A stretch of 64,000 nt of DNA from an uncultured Bacteroidales bacterium (GCA_902800925.1 CADCGD010000024.1:1-64000), one strand, 5' to 3'. Shown: positions 52,834-60,848, counted from the stretch's first letter. Made by a program: numbers and translations. Notes: generated from the sequence alone by a model not told the origin.

Positions 52834-53142
52834 GACTGCAAAAGTACAAAGAATTATTGAAATACTCGTATGTTTTGAACAAATAATCTGCAAAATGTTG
52901 TCTCGCCCTAACACCCTAACACACTCACATTAGGATTTCTGCATGTTTGCCTAACATAGGTATTATATATATTCTATATTTTATATATATTATAATATAT
53001 ATAAAATTAATATAGACAATTCTTGTTAGTTCCACACTACGCAAAACGCAAATGTGAGGGCGTGAGGGCGTTAGTGTGTTAGGTGTCTCTGAACTTTGAA
53101 TTTTAACATTTCAAATAAATCGAAAATAAAATCGAAAAAAGC
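52834..53142. other. Gene-free region with nested inverted structure
   Basis: No gene is seen from 52834 to 53391. The centre is a perfect 30-base AT palindrome (52978-53007). It is flanked by imperfect inverted copies of a CCTAACAC / GTGAGGGCGTTAG tract: left arm about 52907-52935, right arm about 53051-53085, the right being the reverse complement of the left in type. Similar tracts are, as I recall, found near VirE-like primase and HU-like gene cassettes in Bacteroidales. It could be a recombination, replication or regulatory site. Confidence 0.55.
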
Positions 53143-53174
53143 CTTGTTTTGCTTTTGAAATTTTCGTAACTTTG
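53143..53174 (+). promoter_or_regulatory. Promoter of the HU-like gene
   Basis: CTTG (53143-53146, one mismatch), 20 bases, TAACTTTG (53167-53174). This leaves an unusually long leader of about 210 bases. Confidence 0.6.
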
Positions 53175-53192
53175 CATTGTCAAAATCAAGGT

Positions 53193-53287
53193 AGTCTCAC
53201 GGCGCCACGGGACAGCCTGATAGCGATGCGTATTAGCCTGATACGGCGCCATATCAGCCTGATACGGAGGCGAATAAGCCTAAAAAC
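53193..53287 (+). repeat. 21-base-period tandem repeat in the leader of the HU-like gene
   Basis: AGCCTGATA starts at 53214, 53235 and 53256, with a degenerate unit before (AGTCTCACGGCGCC at 53193) and the beginning of another after (AGCCTA at 53277). The spacing is exactly 21 bases each time. Second halves vary around CGGCGCCATATC. The repeat is transcribed if the promoter at 53143-53174 is used. The period equals two turns of B-DNA, which suits phased binding of a DNA-bending protein. Confidence 0.8.
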
Positions 53288-53391
53288 AAGACGGAAACGA
53301 GATGAAAAGAAATTTCCATAATTTCCCATAATTTCTTTCCAAAAACAAAAACATTAACCAAAGTATTAACAATTAAAAAACACACAACATT

Positions 53392-53727
53392 ATGCCAGTA
53401 TTTTATCGTTTGCATCAGGACCAGTCGGTCGGAACTAAGAGAAGTGGAAAGTGGTATGCCCGCATGGTGCCCACGTCGTGCATCAACACGAAGCGCGTGA
53501 AGCTGGACGGCTTCGGCTCGTTCAAGATCGGCATCAACTGCAAGGGTGCCCGTTCGGCAAAGGCCTTCACCGTCAACGACAACATCGAGGACCTGCACGT
53601 GGTGTTCACCCCGGAGCGCACCACCGACAATGCCGGTAACCGCGTGAAGCAGTTCCTGCAGGGAGCCACCTGCATAGAGTTGCCTGACAACAAGGTTGTC
53701 AAGGAGGACGAGGAGCCCGAGCCTTAA
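53392..53727 (+). CDS. HU-like DNA-binding protein with an internal deletion
   Basis: A 111-residue protein of the Bacteroidetes HU/IHF-like family. The N-terminus (MPVFYRLHQDQSVGTKRSGKWYAR) and the beta-arm part (KRVKLDGFGSFKIGINCKGARSAKAFTVNDNIEDLHVVFTPE) match what I know of the family. Between INTK and RVKLDGF there should be about 35-40 residues forming the two helices of the dimer core. These are missing, in frame, so the protein is shorter than usual. Either this is a degenerate copy, or it is a real variant without the dimer helices. The gene is more GC-rich than the island. It is followed by a repeat array and a smalltalk gene, the usual companion of this family. Confidence 0.75.
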   Translation: MPVFYRLHQDQSVGTKRSGKWYARMVPTSCINTKRVKLDGFGSFKIGINCKGARSAKAFTVNDNIEDLHVVFTPERTTDNAGNRVKQFLQGATCIELPDNKVVKEDEEPEP

Positions 53728-53760
53728 ACGACCACGTGTTTTTTTTGACGACAACTTGGA

Positions 53761-53793
53761 CATTGCAACGCCACACTCTGACCTTGGTCAGAG
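53761..53793 (+). repeat. Hairpin repeat D, copy 3
   Basis: CATTGCAACGCCACAC followed by a perfect hairpin CTCTGACC / GGTCAGAG with a TT loop. It is placed inside a GACAACTTGGACAACT unit, as if inserted into it (GACAACTTGGA before, ACAACTTTTT after). Confidence 0.75.
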
Positions 53794-53810
53794 AACAAGG
53801 ACAACTTTTT

Positions 53811-53962
53811 GCCTACGACGCAACCGCGTCTACGGAGTCCAGGAAAAGACCACAGATTTATTATAAAAGACAACTTGGACAACTTTGGACAACTATAACA
53901 ATAGCCTACGACGCAACCGCCGTCTACGGAGTCCAGGAAAAGACCACGGGTTTATTATAAAA
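53811..53962 (+). repeat. 93-base imperfect tandem array
   Basis: Units starting GCCTACGACGCAACCG at 53811, 53904 and 53998 contain a GCGTCTACGGAGTCC block, GGAAAAGACCAC, TTTATTATAAAA and GACAACTT blocks, with periods of 93 and 94 bases. The third unit merges into the composite element at 53963-54076. No coding frame is kept, and the stretch 53728-54141 holds no gene. Confidence 0.75.
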
Positions 53963-54076
53963 GACAACTTAGACAACTTGGGACAACATTAATGTTAGCC
54001 TACGACGCAACCGCGTCTACGGAGTCCGAAGTCAATTGGAGAAATAAAAAAAGTTGTTTAAGTTGTCCAAGTTGTC
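53963..54076 (+). mobile_element. MITE-like composite repeat, copy B
   Basis: A 114-base element with GACAACTTAGACAACTT at the left end and AAGTTGTCCAAGTTGTC at the right end. It holds the core GCCTACGACGCAACCGCGTC and the block AAAAAAAGTTGTTTAAG. It is the inverted counterpart of copy A (31033-31144) with the blocks in the same order. Confidence 0.6.
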
Positions 54077-54141
54077 GTTAAAATAAAACTTGTCGTTAAT
54101 AATAAAAAAGTTGTAGTTAAATTTTAAAGTTGTATTTAGCC

Positions 54142-54252
54142 ATGAAGAACAAGGAGTTTTGGAAGACGGTGATTCACATCATAGTGACGATACTCACCGC
54201 ACTGGGCACTACGCTGACCACCACGTCGTGCATGGGTCATGGACCATTTTAA
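54142..54252 (+). CDS. Smalltalk protein
   Basis: A 36-residue protein (MKNKEFWKTVIHIIVTILTAL, then GTTLTTTSCMGHGPF) with one hydrophobic helix and a TTSCMG end. This is the pattern of the Bacteroidales smalltalk family, short conserved proteins usually lying between an HU-like DNA-binding gene and an N-acetylmuramoyl-alanine amidase gene. Here the HU-like gene is upstream as expected, but no amidase follows, so the cassette is incomplete. Function unknown. Confidence 0.8.
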   Translation: MKNKEFWKTVIHIIVTILTALGTTLTTTSCMGHGPF

Positions 54253-54426
54253 ATGAATTTTGTGAGAATTTATCCCGCAGAACGTGATATATTTTCGATT
54301 TTTTCAATTTTTTAGTGTTAAAATTATAAAAATGCTTGGAGAATTGATTTGAATCAAGTATATTTGCACTCGTTATCCTGAATACAATCTTTTTACCTTA
54401 AAAGGCTAATACCTAAATGAGATAGG

Positions 54427-54464
54427 ATGCTCTCCACTGTGAAGTAGGGGGCATTTTCTTTTAT
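54427..54464 (+). terminator. Possible terminator after the smalltalk gene
   Basis: ATGCTCTCC (54427-54435) pairs, partly through G-U pairs, with GGGGGCAT (54447-54454), followed by TTTTCTTTTATT. Apart from this, 54253-54484 shows only AT-rich sequence without a gene. Confidence 0.5.
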
Positions 54465-54484
54465 TGGACTATTTCACTGTTTAT

Positions 54485-55510
54485 TTATTCTATTCCCCGT
54501 TCGTTGAGTGCCTTGGTATAGCGGGCAGCATTCTTCAGGTGCTCCTGATAGGTACGCGCAAAGTTGTGGGTACCCGAGAAATCCTCCTTGGCACACATGT
54601 AGAGATAGTCGTGGCGAACGTAGTTGAGTACGGCATCAATGCCCTTCACGGAGGCTATCTTGATAGGACCAGGGGGCAATCCCTCGTTGCGATAGGTGTT
54701 GTAGGGACTCTCCACGTCGAGCAGCTTGTTGTAGATGCGCTTCAGCTCAAACTGTTTCAGCGCAAACTTAATGGTGGGATCAGCCTGCAGGGGCATGGGC
54801 TCGTGCAGACGATTCAGGTACATGCCGGCAATCATGGGTTTCTCCGTGTTGTTGGCCGTCTCCTCGTCGATGATGCTGGCCAGGGTGCATACCTCGTTGG
54901 GTGTCAGCTGCATCTGTGCGGCTTTCTGTTCGCGGTCGCCCTTCCAGAAGCGGTCGTGCTCACGCTGCATGCGCTGCAGGAACTTGTCCATAGAAATGTT
55001 CCAATAGATGTCGTAGCTGTTGGGCACGAACATCGCGGCAATGGTGCAGGTGTCGTAACCATACTTCTGACAGGTCTCCTGGTCGTAGAGGGCCGTAGCG
55101 ATGGTGGCGCTGTCAAGCATCAGCTTTCTTCCAAGAAAACCAGCCAGACGGTCCATGGTGCGCACCTCGGGGATGGTCAGCATCATGCTTACCTGTCGGC
55201 CGTTCTTCAGGTGGCGGAACACCACGAAGGCACCCTCTTTGGGTTCAATGGCATAGCGACCCGTACGGATGTGGTCACTATAGTTGCTGTGGCGAATGAG
55301 CGTTGCCAGTCCTGTCATGCCAGCAGTATTGGCAATGGCTCCCACCTTGGTGATGACAGAGTCTCGTGTGTCGTCGTCGTCAATATAGACATATTGCGTC
55401 GTGTCGGCCTTGGAAACGGGGGTGAGCATATAGATGGCTACCAGTACAAGAATCAGTACCATTCCTGCCGCAGCAATATATAAATAGGTGCGTGTATCAA
55501 ACTTTTTCAT
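54485..55510 (-). CDS. mltG: Endolytic murein transglycosylase
   Basis: A 341-residue inner-membrane lytic transglycosylase of the YceG/MltG family, which cuts nascent peptidoglycan and sets glycan-chain length. The start is the ATG at 55510 (MKKFDTRTYLYIAAAGMVLILVLVAIYML), giving a single N-terminal membrane helix. The LysM-like part is followed by the catalytic domain: FVPNSYDIYWN, the active-site glutamate in LASIIDEETANNTEKPMIAGMYLNRL, MPLQADPTIKFAL, then SPYNTYRNEGLPPGPI and CAKEDFSGTHNFARTYQEH. A -7 box TACCTTTG lies at 55533-55540 (- strand). Confidence 0.94.
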   Translation of the reverse strand: MKKFDTRTYLYIAAAGMVLILVLVAIYMLTPVSKADTTQYVYIDDDDTRDSVITKVGAIANTAGMTGLATLIRHSNYSDHIRTGRYAIEPKEGAFVVFRHLKNGRQVSMMLTIPEVRTMDRLAGFLGRKLMLDSATIATALYDQETCQKYGYDTCTIAAMFVPNSYDIYWNISMDKFLQRMQREHDRFWKGDREQKAAQMQLTPNEVCTLASIIDEETANNTEKPMIAGMYLNRLHEPMPLQADPTIKFALKQFELKRIYNKLLDVESPYNTYRNEGLPPGPIKIASVKGIDAVLNYVRHDYLYMCAKEDFSGTHNFARTYQEHLKNAARYTKALNERGIE

Positions 55511-55543
55511 ATTTCTTGGTATTTTTCCGCTACAAAGGTACGA

Positions 55544-55591
55544 ATAATTCATAATTTATAATGCATAATTCATAATTATTTCGTACTTTTG
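55544..55591 (+). repeat. ATAATTCATAATT spacer repeat joined to the malQ -7 box
   Basis: AATTCATAATTTATAATGC units (55544-55580) end in ATTTCG directly before TACTTTTG (55584-55591), the malQ -7 box. The arrangement mirrors that at 5464-5509 and separates the divergent mltG and malQ promoters. Confidence 0.65.
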
Positions 55592-55609
55592 CAGAAAAGT
55601 TTGCAAACC

Positions 55610-58198
55610 ATGAAACTGAAATTCACGATAAACTATAATACAGCATGGGGTGAAAGCATGCATGTAGTCATCAGCTATCATAGTCAGGATGGCACGCAGC
55701 GACAGCAGAACCTCATCATGCTGACCGAAGACGGACAACTGTGGACGCTGGAGACGGCAGCACTGGTCAGTCGTCACCATCCGCTGTCGCACATCAGCTA
55801 TCGCTATCAGGTGGAGAATGCCGACGCCGAGGTGTTGCGCCAGGAGTGGGATATGGTGCCCAGGGTCTATTTCTTTGATGCCTCACAGAACTACATCTTT
55901 CCAGACCAGTGGCGCGATCGTCCATTGCCTTACCATCTCTATAGCGATGCCTATCACACTACCCAGCACGCACCGCGTGGCGAGGAGGTGGAGGCTTCCC
56001 GTGTGCCCTTGTTCCGTCGTACGGTGCTCTTTCGCGTCTCTGCGCCCCAGTTGCAGAAGGGTCAGGCTGTTGCCGTCTGTGGCAGTCATCCTGCCATTGG
56101 CTCGTGGAACACGTCGCGCTACCAACTGATGCACTATGTGGGCAATGGCGAGTGGGTGCTGTCTGTCGATGCCTTGGGTTGGCTGATGCCCATAGAATAT
56201 AAATATGTGGTGGTGGACACTGCAACACATGCGCTCGTGGCATGGGAAGAGGGTGATAACCGCGTTATCTCTGAGGAACTTACTGACGGACAGGTGCTGG
56301 TGCTCTATGGTGAACCCTTGCGCCTCTGCGAAGCCTCGTGGCGACTGGCTGGTGTCAGTGTACCTGTCTTTGCCCTGCGCAGTGAGCACAGCTATGGCGT
56401 GGGCGACTTTGGCGATCTCAAGCGCTTTGTAGACTGGGCAGTGGCAACGGGAATGAAAGTTATCCAGCTGTTGCCTGTCAACGACACCACGACGAACCAC
56501 CACTGGTCTGATTCCTGTCCTTATAATATCACCAGTTTCTTTGCCCTCCATCCGCACTATATCGACTTGGAGGCGGCAGGAACCCTGCGCTCGAAGACGA
56601 AGATGACGCAGTTTATGCGTCGCCGTCAGGAACTCAACGCCTTGCACTATAGTGACTATGAGGCCGTAGACCGCGTGAAATCAGAATACCTTCAGGAACT
56701 CTTTGACGAGCAGGGTAAGACGGTGCTGGCAACGAAGGAGTGCAAGGCGTTCTGCGAGGCTAATGCCGACTGGCTCCCTGACTATGCGGAATATCGCCAA
56801 GAGGCACTCGACTACGTGAGTTTTGTGCAGTACCTGTTGCACCAACAGCTGACGGCTGCTGCCGACTATGCCCGTGAACAGGGCGTGGTGCTGAAGGGCG
56901 ACCTGCCCATTGGCGTCCATCGCGACAGCGTGGAGACGCGCAAGCACCCTGAACTCTTCCACCTCGACGCACAGGCTGGTTCACCACCTGACAACTTCTC
57001 GCAGCATGGCCACAACTGGGGCTTTCCGACTTACGACTGGAACGAAGGCTTGTCGCGTATGCTAAGGCTTCGTCTTAGCCGTCTCTCGCAGTATTTCGAT
57101 GCCCTGCGCATTGACCACGTGCTGGGCTATTTCCGCATCTGGGAGATTCCTGTCGAGGCTGTCGATGGTGTGCTGGGCCATTTCTCACCTGCGTTGCCGT
57201 TGACCGTTGACGAGATAGAATACTTCGGACTGACCTTCCGTAAAGAGCTGTTTACCAAGCCGTTCATCAACGACAGAATCATTGATCGCCTCTTTGGCAT
57301 TCATGCGGCTTATGTGCGCGACAACTTCCTCGTGCGCAAGGCCTATAACCTCTACGATCTTGCCGACCAGTGTGCCACCCAGCGGCGCATCGCCACACTC
57401 TTTGCCGACCGTCGCGACGAGAATAGTCTGTGGATACGTGACGGACTGATGCGGCTGGCCAGCAATGTCCTCTTCCTGGAGGATTCGCATCAACAGGAGA
57501 TGTACCATCCACGTATCGGTGCTACGCAGGAACCCGTCTTCGAGGCGCTGAGCGATACGGAGCGCGATGCCTATCTGCGACTCTACAACAACTACTTCTA
57601 CCAGCGCCACTCGTTCTTCTGGGGACAGCAGGCCCTGCACCGTCTGCCTGCCATGATGGGCGACTCGCGCATGCTGTTCTGTGCGGAAGACTTAGGAATG
57701 TTGCCCGACTGTGTGGAACCCGTCCTTGACCAGTTGCGCATCCTGACGCTCGAAATACAGCAGTTGCCCAAGCAGCAGGGTTTCGAATATGCCCATCTGG
57801 AGGCCAATCCCATCCGTTCTGTCTGCACCATTGCTACCCACGACATGACGCCTCTGCGCCTCTGGTGGCAGCAACAGCCGGAGCGTCGTCAGCGCTACTA
57901 TGTCACGATGCTGCAGAAGGAGGGTAGGGCGCCAGAGCAGTTGCCTGCCCACCTGGCTGAGGAAATCATCGCCCGCCACCTGTATTGTCCCTCGATGCTC
58001 TGCATCCTGCAGTTGTCGGATTGGCTGGCTATGGACTCAGAGCTGCGTTCGAAGCGTCCTGAAGAGGAGCGCATCAACACCCCCAGCGATGCCTATAACC
58101 GTTGGCAGTACCGCATGCACCTGACCATTGAGGAACTGCTTGAGGCCACGAAGTTCAATAACAAGTTACGCACCATGATTCAGCGCTCGCGCCGTTAG
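55610..58198 (+). CDS. malQ: 4-alpha-glucanotransferase with two starch-binding domains
   Basis: An 862-residue GH77 amylomaltase that rearranges maltodextrins in glycogen/starch use. I chose the ATG at 55610, 19 bases after the -7 box; the TTG at 55589 lies in the promoter. Two N-terminal CBM20 modules (about 1-110 and 125-240; the second has VAVCGSHPAIGSWN) precede the catalytic barrel. Barrel motifs are FALRSEHSYGVGDFGDLKRFVDW, LPVNDTT, LKGDLPIGVHRDSVE, the nucleophile in FDALRIDHVLGYFRIWEIP, the acid/base glutamate in FCAEDLGMLP, and THDMTPLRLWW. This tandem-CBM20 form is usual in Bacteroidetes and plants (DPE2-like). The M15 peptidase gene follows after 7 bases. Confidence 0.94.
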   Translation: MKLKFTINYNTAWGESMHVVISYHSQDGTQRQQNLIMLTEDGQLWTLETAALVSRHHPLSHISYRYQVENADAEVLRQEWDMVPRVYFFDASQNYIFPDQWRDRPLPYHLYSDAYHTTQHAPRGEEVEASRVPLFRRTVLFRVSAPQLQKGQAVAVCGSHPAIGSWNTSRYQLMHYVGNGEWVLSVDALGWLMPIEYKYVVVDTATHALVAWEEGDNRVISEELTDGQVLVLYGEPLRLCEASWRLAGVSVPVFALRSEHSYGVGDFGDLKRFVDWAVATGMKVIQLLPVNDTTTNHHWSDSCPYNITSFFALHPHYIDLEAAGTLRSKTKMTQFMRRRQELNALHYSDYEAVDRVKSEYLQELFDEQGKTVLATKECKAFCEANADWLPDYAEYRQEALDYVSFVQYLLHQQLTAAADYAREQGVVLKGDLPIGVHRDSVETRKHPELFHLDAQAGSPPDNFSQHGHNWGFPTYDWNEGLSRMLRLRLSRLSQYFDALRIDHVLGYFRIWEIPVEAVDGVLGHFSPALPLTVDEIEYFGLTFRKELFTKPFINDRIIDRLFGIHAAYVRDNFLVRKAYNLYDLADQCATQRRIATLFADRRDENSLWIRDGLMRLASNVLFLEDSHQQEMYHPRIGATQEPVFEALSDTERDAYLRLYNNYFYQRHSFFWGQQALHRLPAMMGDSRMLFCAEDLGMLPDCVEPVLDQLRILTLEIQQLPKQQGFEYAHLEANPIRSVCTIATHDMTPLRLWWQQQPERRQRYYVTMLQKEGRAPEQLPAHLAEEIIARHLYCPSMLCILQLSDWLAMDSELRSKRPEEERINTPSDAYNRWQYRMHLTIEELLEATKFNNKLRTMIQRSRR

Positions 58199-58205
58199 AC
58201 AAACC

Positions 58206-58763
58206 ATGAAGATGAAGAAGTTGCTGGGAATCGTAGGACTGTGGCTGATGGCTGTTTGTGCGTATGGACAGCAGGTGCAGTTGGATACGCTGAAGGTTCA
58301 GTATGTGGATTTTCAGGGAAAGACACAGTGTGGAGAGTTGGTTTGTAATAAGTTGATAGCTAGTGATTTGCAGGAGATATTCGAAGAGCTCTATAAGGCA
58401 AAATATCCCATTGAGCGCATTCGTCCCATCTCGGAATATGGCAACGATGACGAGCGCTCCATGCGTGCCAACAACACGTCGTGCTATTGCTATCGCGTGG
58501 TGGAGGGCAGTACGAAACTGTCGAAGCATGCACAGGGATTGGCCATCGATATCAATCCGCTGTATAACCCCTGCGTGAAGCGCAAGAAAGACGGCACATT
58601 ACTCATTCAACCTGCAACAGGCAAACCCTATGTGGACCGCTCGAAATCGTTTAAGTACAAGATTACCAAGCAAGACCTCTGCTACAAGTTGTTCATCCAG
58701 CACGGATTCCGTTGGGGTGGGGCGTGGCGCTCGCTGAAAGACTACCAGCATTTCGAAAAGTGA
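58206..58763 (+). CDS. M15-family D-Ala-D-Ala carboxypeptidase-like protein, exported
   Basis: A 185-residue periplasmic metallopeptidase. The signal peptide is 1-22 (AVCAYGQ). The zinc site is SKHAQGLAIDINPLYNP (His-x6-Asp, the VanY/DacY pattern), with upstream RPISEYGNDDERSMRANNTSCY; the third ligand would be in WRSLKDYQHFEK (His near the end). Such enzymes trim peptidoglycan stem peptides. It lies 7 bases after malQ on the same strand, though no functional link is obvious. Confidence 0.87.
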   Translation: MKMKKLLGIVGLWLMAVCAYGQQVQLDTLKVQYVDFQGKTQCGELVCNKLIASDLQEIFEELYKAKYPIERIRPISEYGNDDERSMRANNTSCYCYRVVEGSTKLSKHAQGLAIDINPLYNPCVKRKKDGTLLIQPATGKPYVDRSKSFKYKITKQDLCYKLFIQHGFRWGGAWRSLKDYQHFEK

Positions 58764-58803
58764 GTTTTTTCTGAAAAAATATCCGTATATCATTTTTTCT
58801 TCG

Positions 58804-58811
58804 TACCTTTG
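58804..58811 (+). promoter_or_regulatory. -7 box of the ABC-F gene
   Basis: TACCTTTG followed by CACGC, 28 bases before the ATG; the -33 region is only T-rich, so this is a partial match. Confidence 0.55.
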
Positions 58812-58839
58812 CACGCTCAAAAAAGAATAAGGAAGAGAA

Positions 58840-60786
58840 ATGATATCAGTCGAGTCCTTACGCGTAGAATTTGGCGTGAAGCCTCTGTTTGCAGGTGCCA
58901 GCTTCGTGGTGAACGACCGTGACCGTATAGCCCTTGTGGGTAAGAACGGTGCAGGAAAGTCGACACTGCTGAAGATACTCTGCGGACAACAGAAGCCTAC
59001 AGAGGGTGTGGTGAGCATACCCTCCGACACCACCATCGGCTACCTGCCGCAGGTGATGATATTGCAAGACGACACCACCGTTCGTCAGGAAGCCCAGAAG
59101 GCTTTCTCGAATGTGACGGAGCTGAAAGCCAAGGTCGATGCGTTGAACCAGCAGCTGGCTGAGCGCACGGACTATGAGAGCGAGAGCTATCTGGCACTGG
59201 TTGAGAAGTTTACGCTGGAGCATGAGCGCTATATGATGTTGGGTGCCGACAACTGCGAGGCAGAGCTGGAGCGCACGTTAATGGGTCTGGGCTTTGAGCG
59301 TTCTGACCTGGAGCGTCCCACCAGCGAGTTCTCAGGAGGCTGGCGCATGCGTATCGAGTTGGCGAAGATCCTGTTGCAGAAACCCGACGTTTTGTTGCTC
59401 GACGAGCCCACTAACCATCTGGATATTGAGTCTATACAGTGGCTGGAGCAGTGGCTGGCACAGTCGGCAAAGGCTGTGGTGCTGGTCTCTCACGACCGCG
59501 CCTTCATCAACAATGTCACCAATCGCACGCTGGAGATTTCCTGTGGTCAGATTGTGGACTACAAGGTGAAGTACGACGAGTATGTCGTGTTGCGCAAGGA
59601 GCGTCGTGAACAGCAGTTGCGCGCCTATGAGAATCAGCAGAAGGAGATTCAGGAGATGCGCCAGTTCATTGAGCGCTTCCGCTATCAGGCCACCAAGGCC
59701 GTACAGGTGCAGCAGAAGGTGAAACAGCTGGAGAAGATTGTGCCCATCGAGGTCGATGAGGTCGACAACTCTGCCCTGCGCCTGAAATTCCCTCCCTGTC
59801 TGCGTAGTGGTGACTATCCCATTATCTGCGAGGATGTCCGCAAGGACTATGGTGCCCATACCGTCTTCTCGAATGTCAACCTGACCATCAAGCGTGGCGA
59901 GAAAGTGGCCTTCGTGGGTAAGAATGGTGAGGGTAAGTCTACGCTCGTGAAATGCATCATGGGTGAGATACCTTTCGACGGACACCTGAAGGTGGGACAC
60001 AATATCCAGATAGGCTATTTCGCTCAGAACCAGGCACAGCTGCTGGACGAGGAGCTGACCGTGTTCCAGACGATAGACAATGTGGCTAAGGGCGATGTGC
60101 GCCTGAGAATCAACGATATACTGGGCGCTTTCATGTTTGGTGGCGAGGCGTCAGACAAGAAAGTCAAGGTGCTCAGCGGTGGTGAGCGTAGCCGTCTGGC
60201 TATGATTCGTCTGCTGTTGGAGCCTGTCAACCTGCTCATTCTTGACGAGCCTACCAACCATCTGGATATGCCTTCGAAGGATGTGCTGAAAGAGGCTATC
60301 CGTGCCTTTGACGGTACCGCTATCATCGTCAGCCACGATCGTGAGTTCCTGGATGGCTTGGTCAGCAAGGTCTATGAGTTTGGTGGTGGCAAGGTCAGAG
60401 AACACCTCGGTGGTGTGTATGACTGGATTGAGAGTCATCGTAATGGGACTGATGGGGCTAATATGCTTAATGGGTCTAATAAGGCTAATGGGCAACCCAT
60501 CAAGCCCACTAAGCCCATCGAACCCACGAAATCCTCCAAGACTGATTACGCCGCCCACAAGGAACAGCAGAAGCTGTTGCGCAAGGCCGAGCGTGCTGTA
60601 GAGGAATCAGAGCGTAAAATCAGCGATATGGAGCGCCGTCTGAAGGAACTTGACGACTTGCTGATGGTGCCTGAGAATGCTGCCGACATGACACTCGTCA
60701 CAGAATATACCTCTACTAAGAAAGCTCTTGATGAAGAGGTGGAACGCTGGGAGAAATTGTCGGAAGAGTTAGAAACGCTCTCGTGA
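58840..60786 (+). CDS. ABC-F family ribosome-associated ATPase
   Basis: A 648-residue soluble protein with two ABC ATPase domains and no membrane segment, of the Uup/YdiF-like ABC-F group that acts on ribosomes. Domain 1 has VGKNGAGKSTLLKIL, FSGGWRMRIELAKILLQKPDVLLLDEPTNHLD and VSHDRAFI. The linker (about 235-300) is charged and helical. Domain 2 has VGKNGEGKSTLVK, LSGGERSRLAMIRLLLEPVNLLILDEPTNHLD and VSHDREF. The C-terminus is a coiled coil (KAERAVEESERKISDMERRLKELDDL). Between domain 2 and the coiled coil, residues about 535-565 are a translated repeat (NGTDGANMLNGSNKANG, then PIKPTKPIEPTK). This lies in a flexible region, so it is probably tolerated. Confidence 0.9.
   Translation: MISVESLRVEFGVKPLFAGASFVVNDRDRIALVGKNGAGKSTLLKILCGQQKPTEGVVSIPSDTTIGYLPQVMILQDDTTVRQEAQKAFSNVTELKAKVDALNQQLAERTDYESESYLALVEKFTLEHERYMMLGADNCEAELERTLMGLGFERSDLERPTSEFSGGWRMRIELAKILLQKPDVLLLDEPTNHLDIESIQWLEQWLAQSAKAVVLVSHDRAFINNVTNRTLEISCGQIVDYKVKYDEYVVLRKERREQQLRAYENQQKEIQEMRQFIERFRYQATKAVQVQQKVKQLEKIVPIEVDEVDNSALRLKFPPCLRSGDYPIICEDVRKDYGAHTVFSNVNLTIKRGEKVAFVGKNGEGKSTLVKCIMGEIPFDGHLKVGHNIQIGYFAQNQAQLLDEELTVFQTIDNVAKGDVRLRINDILGAFMFGGEASDKKVKVLSGGERSRLAMIRLLLEPVNLLILDEPTNHLDMPSKDVLKEAIRAFDGTAIIVSHDREFLDGLVSKVYEFGGGKVREHLGGVYDWIESHRNGTDGANMLNGSNKANGQPIKPTKPIEPTKSSKTDYAAHKEQQKLLRKAERAVEESERKISDMERRLKELDDLLMVPENAADMTLVTEYTSTKKALDEEVERWEKLSEELETLS
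60441..60529 (+). repeat. TAATGGGACTGATGGGGC repeat inside the ABC-F gene
   Basis: TAATGGG/CTGATGGG-type units in one direction (60441-60503) meet inverted CCCATCAAGCCCAC units (about 60504-60529), so the RNA could fold back. It is coding, in frame, low-complexity and unlike the conserved sequence on either side. Confidence 0.65.
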
Positions 60787-60832
60787 CCTCGAAACTTCGA
60801 AACCTCGAAATATCGAAACATCGAAATATCGA
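60787..60832. repeat. CTCGAAACTTCGAAACC spacer repeat
   Basis: This inverted-orientation member of the TTTCGATG family fills the gap between the ABC-F stop and the M13 peptidase start. Confidence 0.6.
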
Positions 60833-60848
60833 CTAATAATAGAAAACA

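Noticed and set aside
53254..53763. 169-codon - strand frame opposite the HU-like gene
   Set aside because: It covers the HU-like gene and the leader; the HU family match is on the + strand.
54253..54426. Possible tRNA or structured RNA after the smalltalk gene
   Set aside because: No cloverleaf or anticodon arm could be drawn; only an AT-rich spacer and a terminator-like hairpin are present.
54464..55483. Long + strand open frame (339 codons) over mltG
   Set aside because: It lies opposite a clear MltG with all catalytic motifs; its composition (Val/Leu/Gly/His-rich) is that of an antisense shadow.
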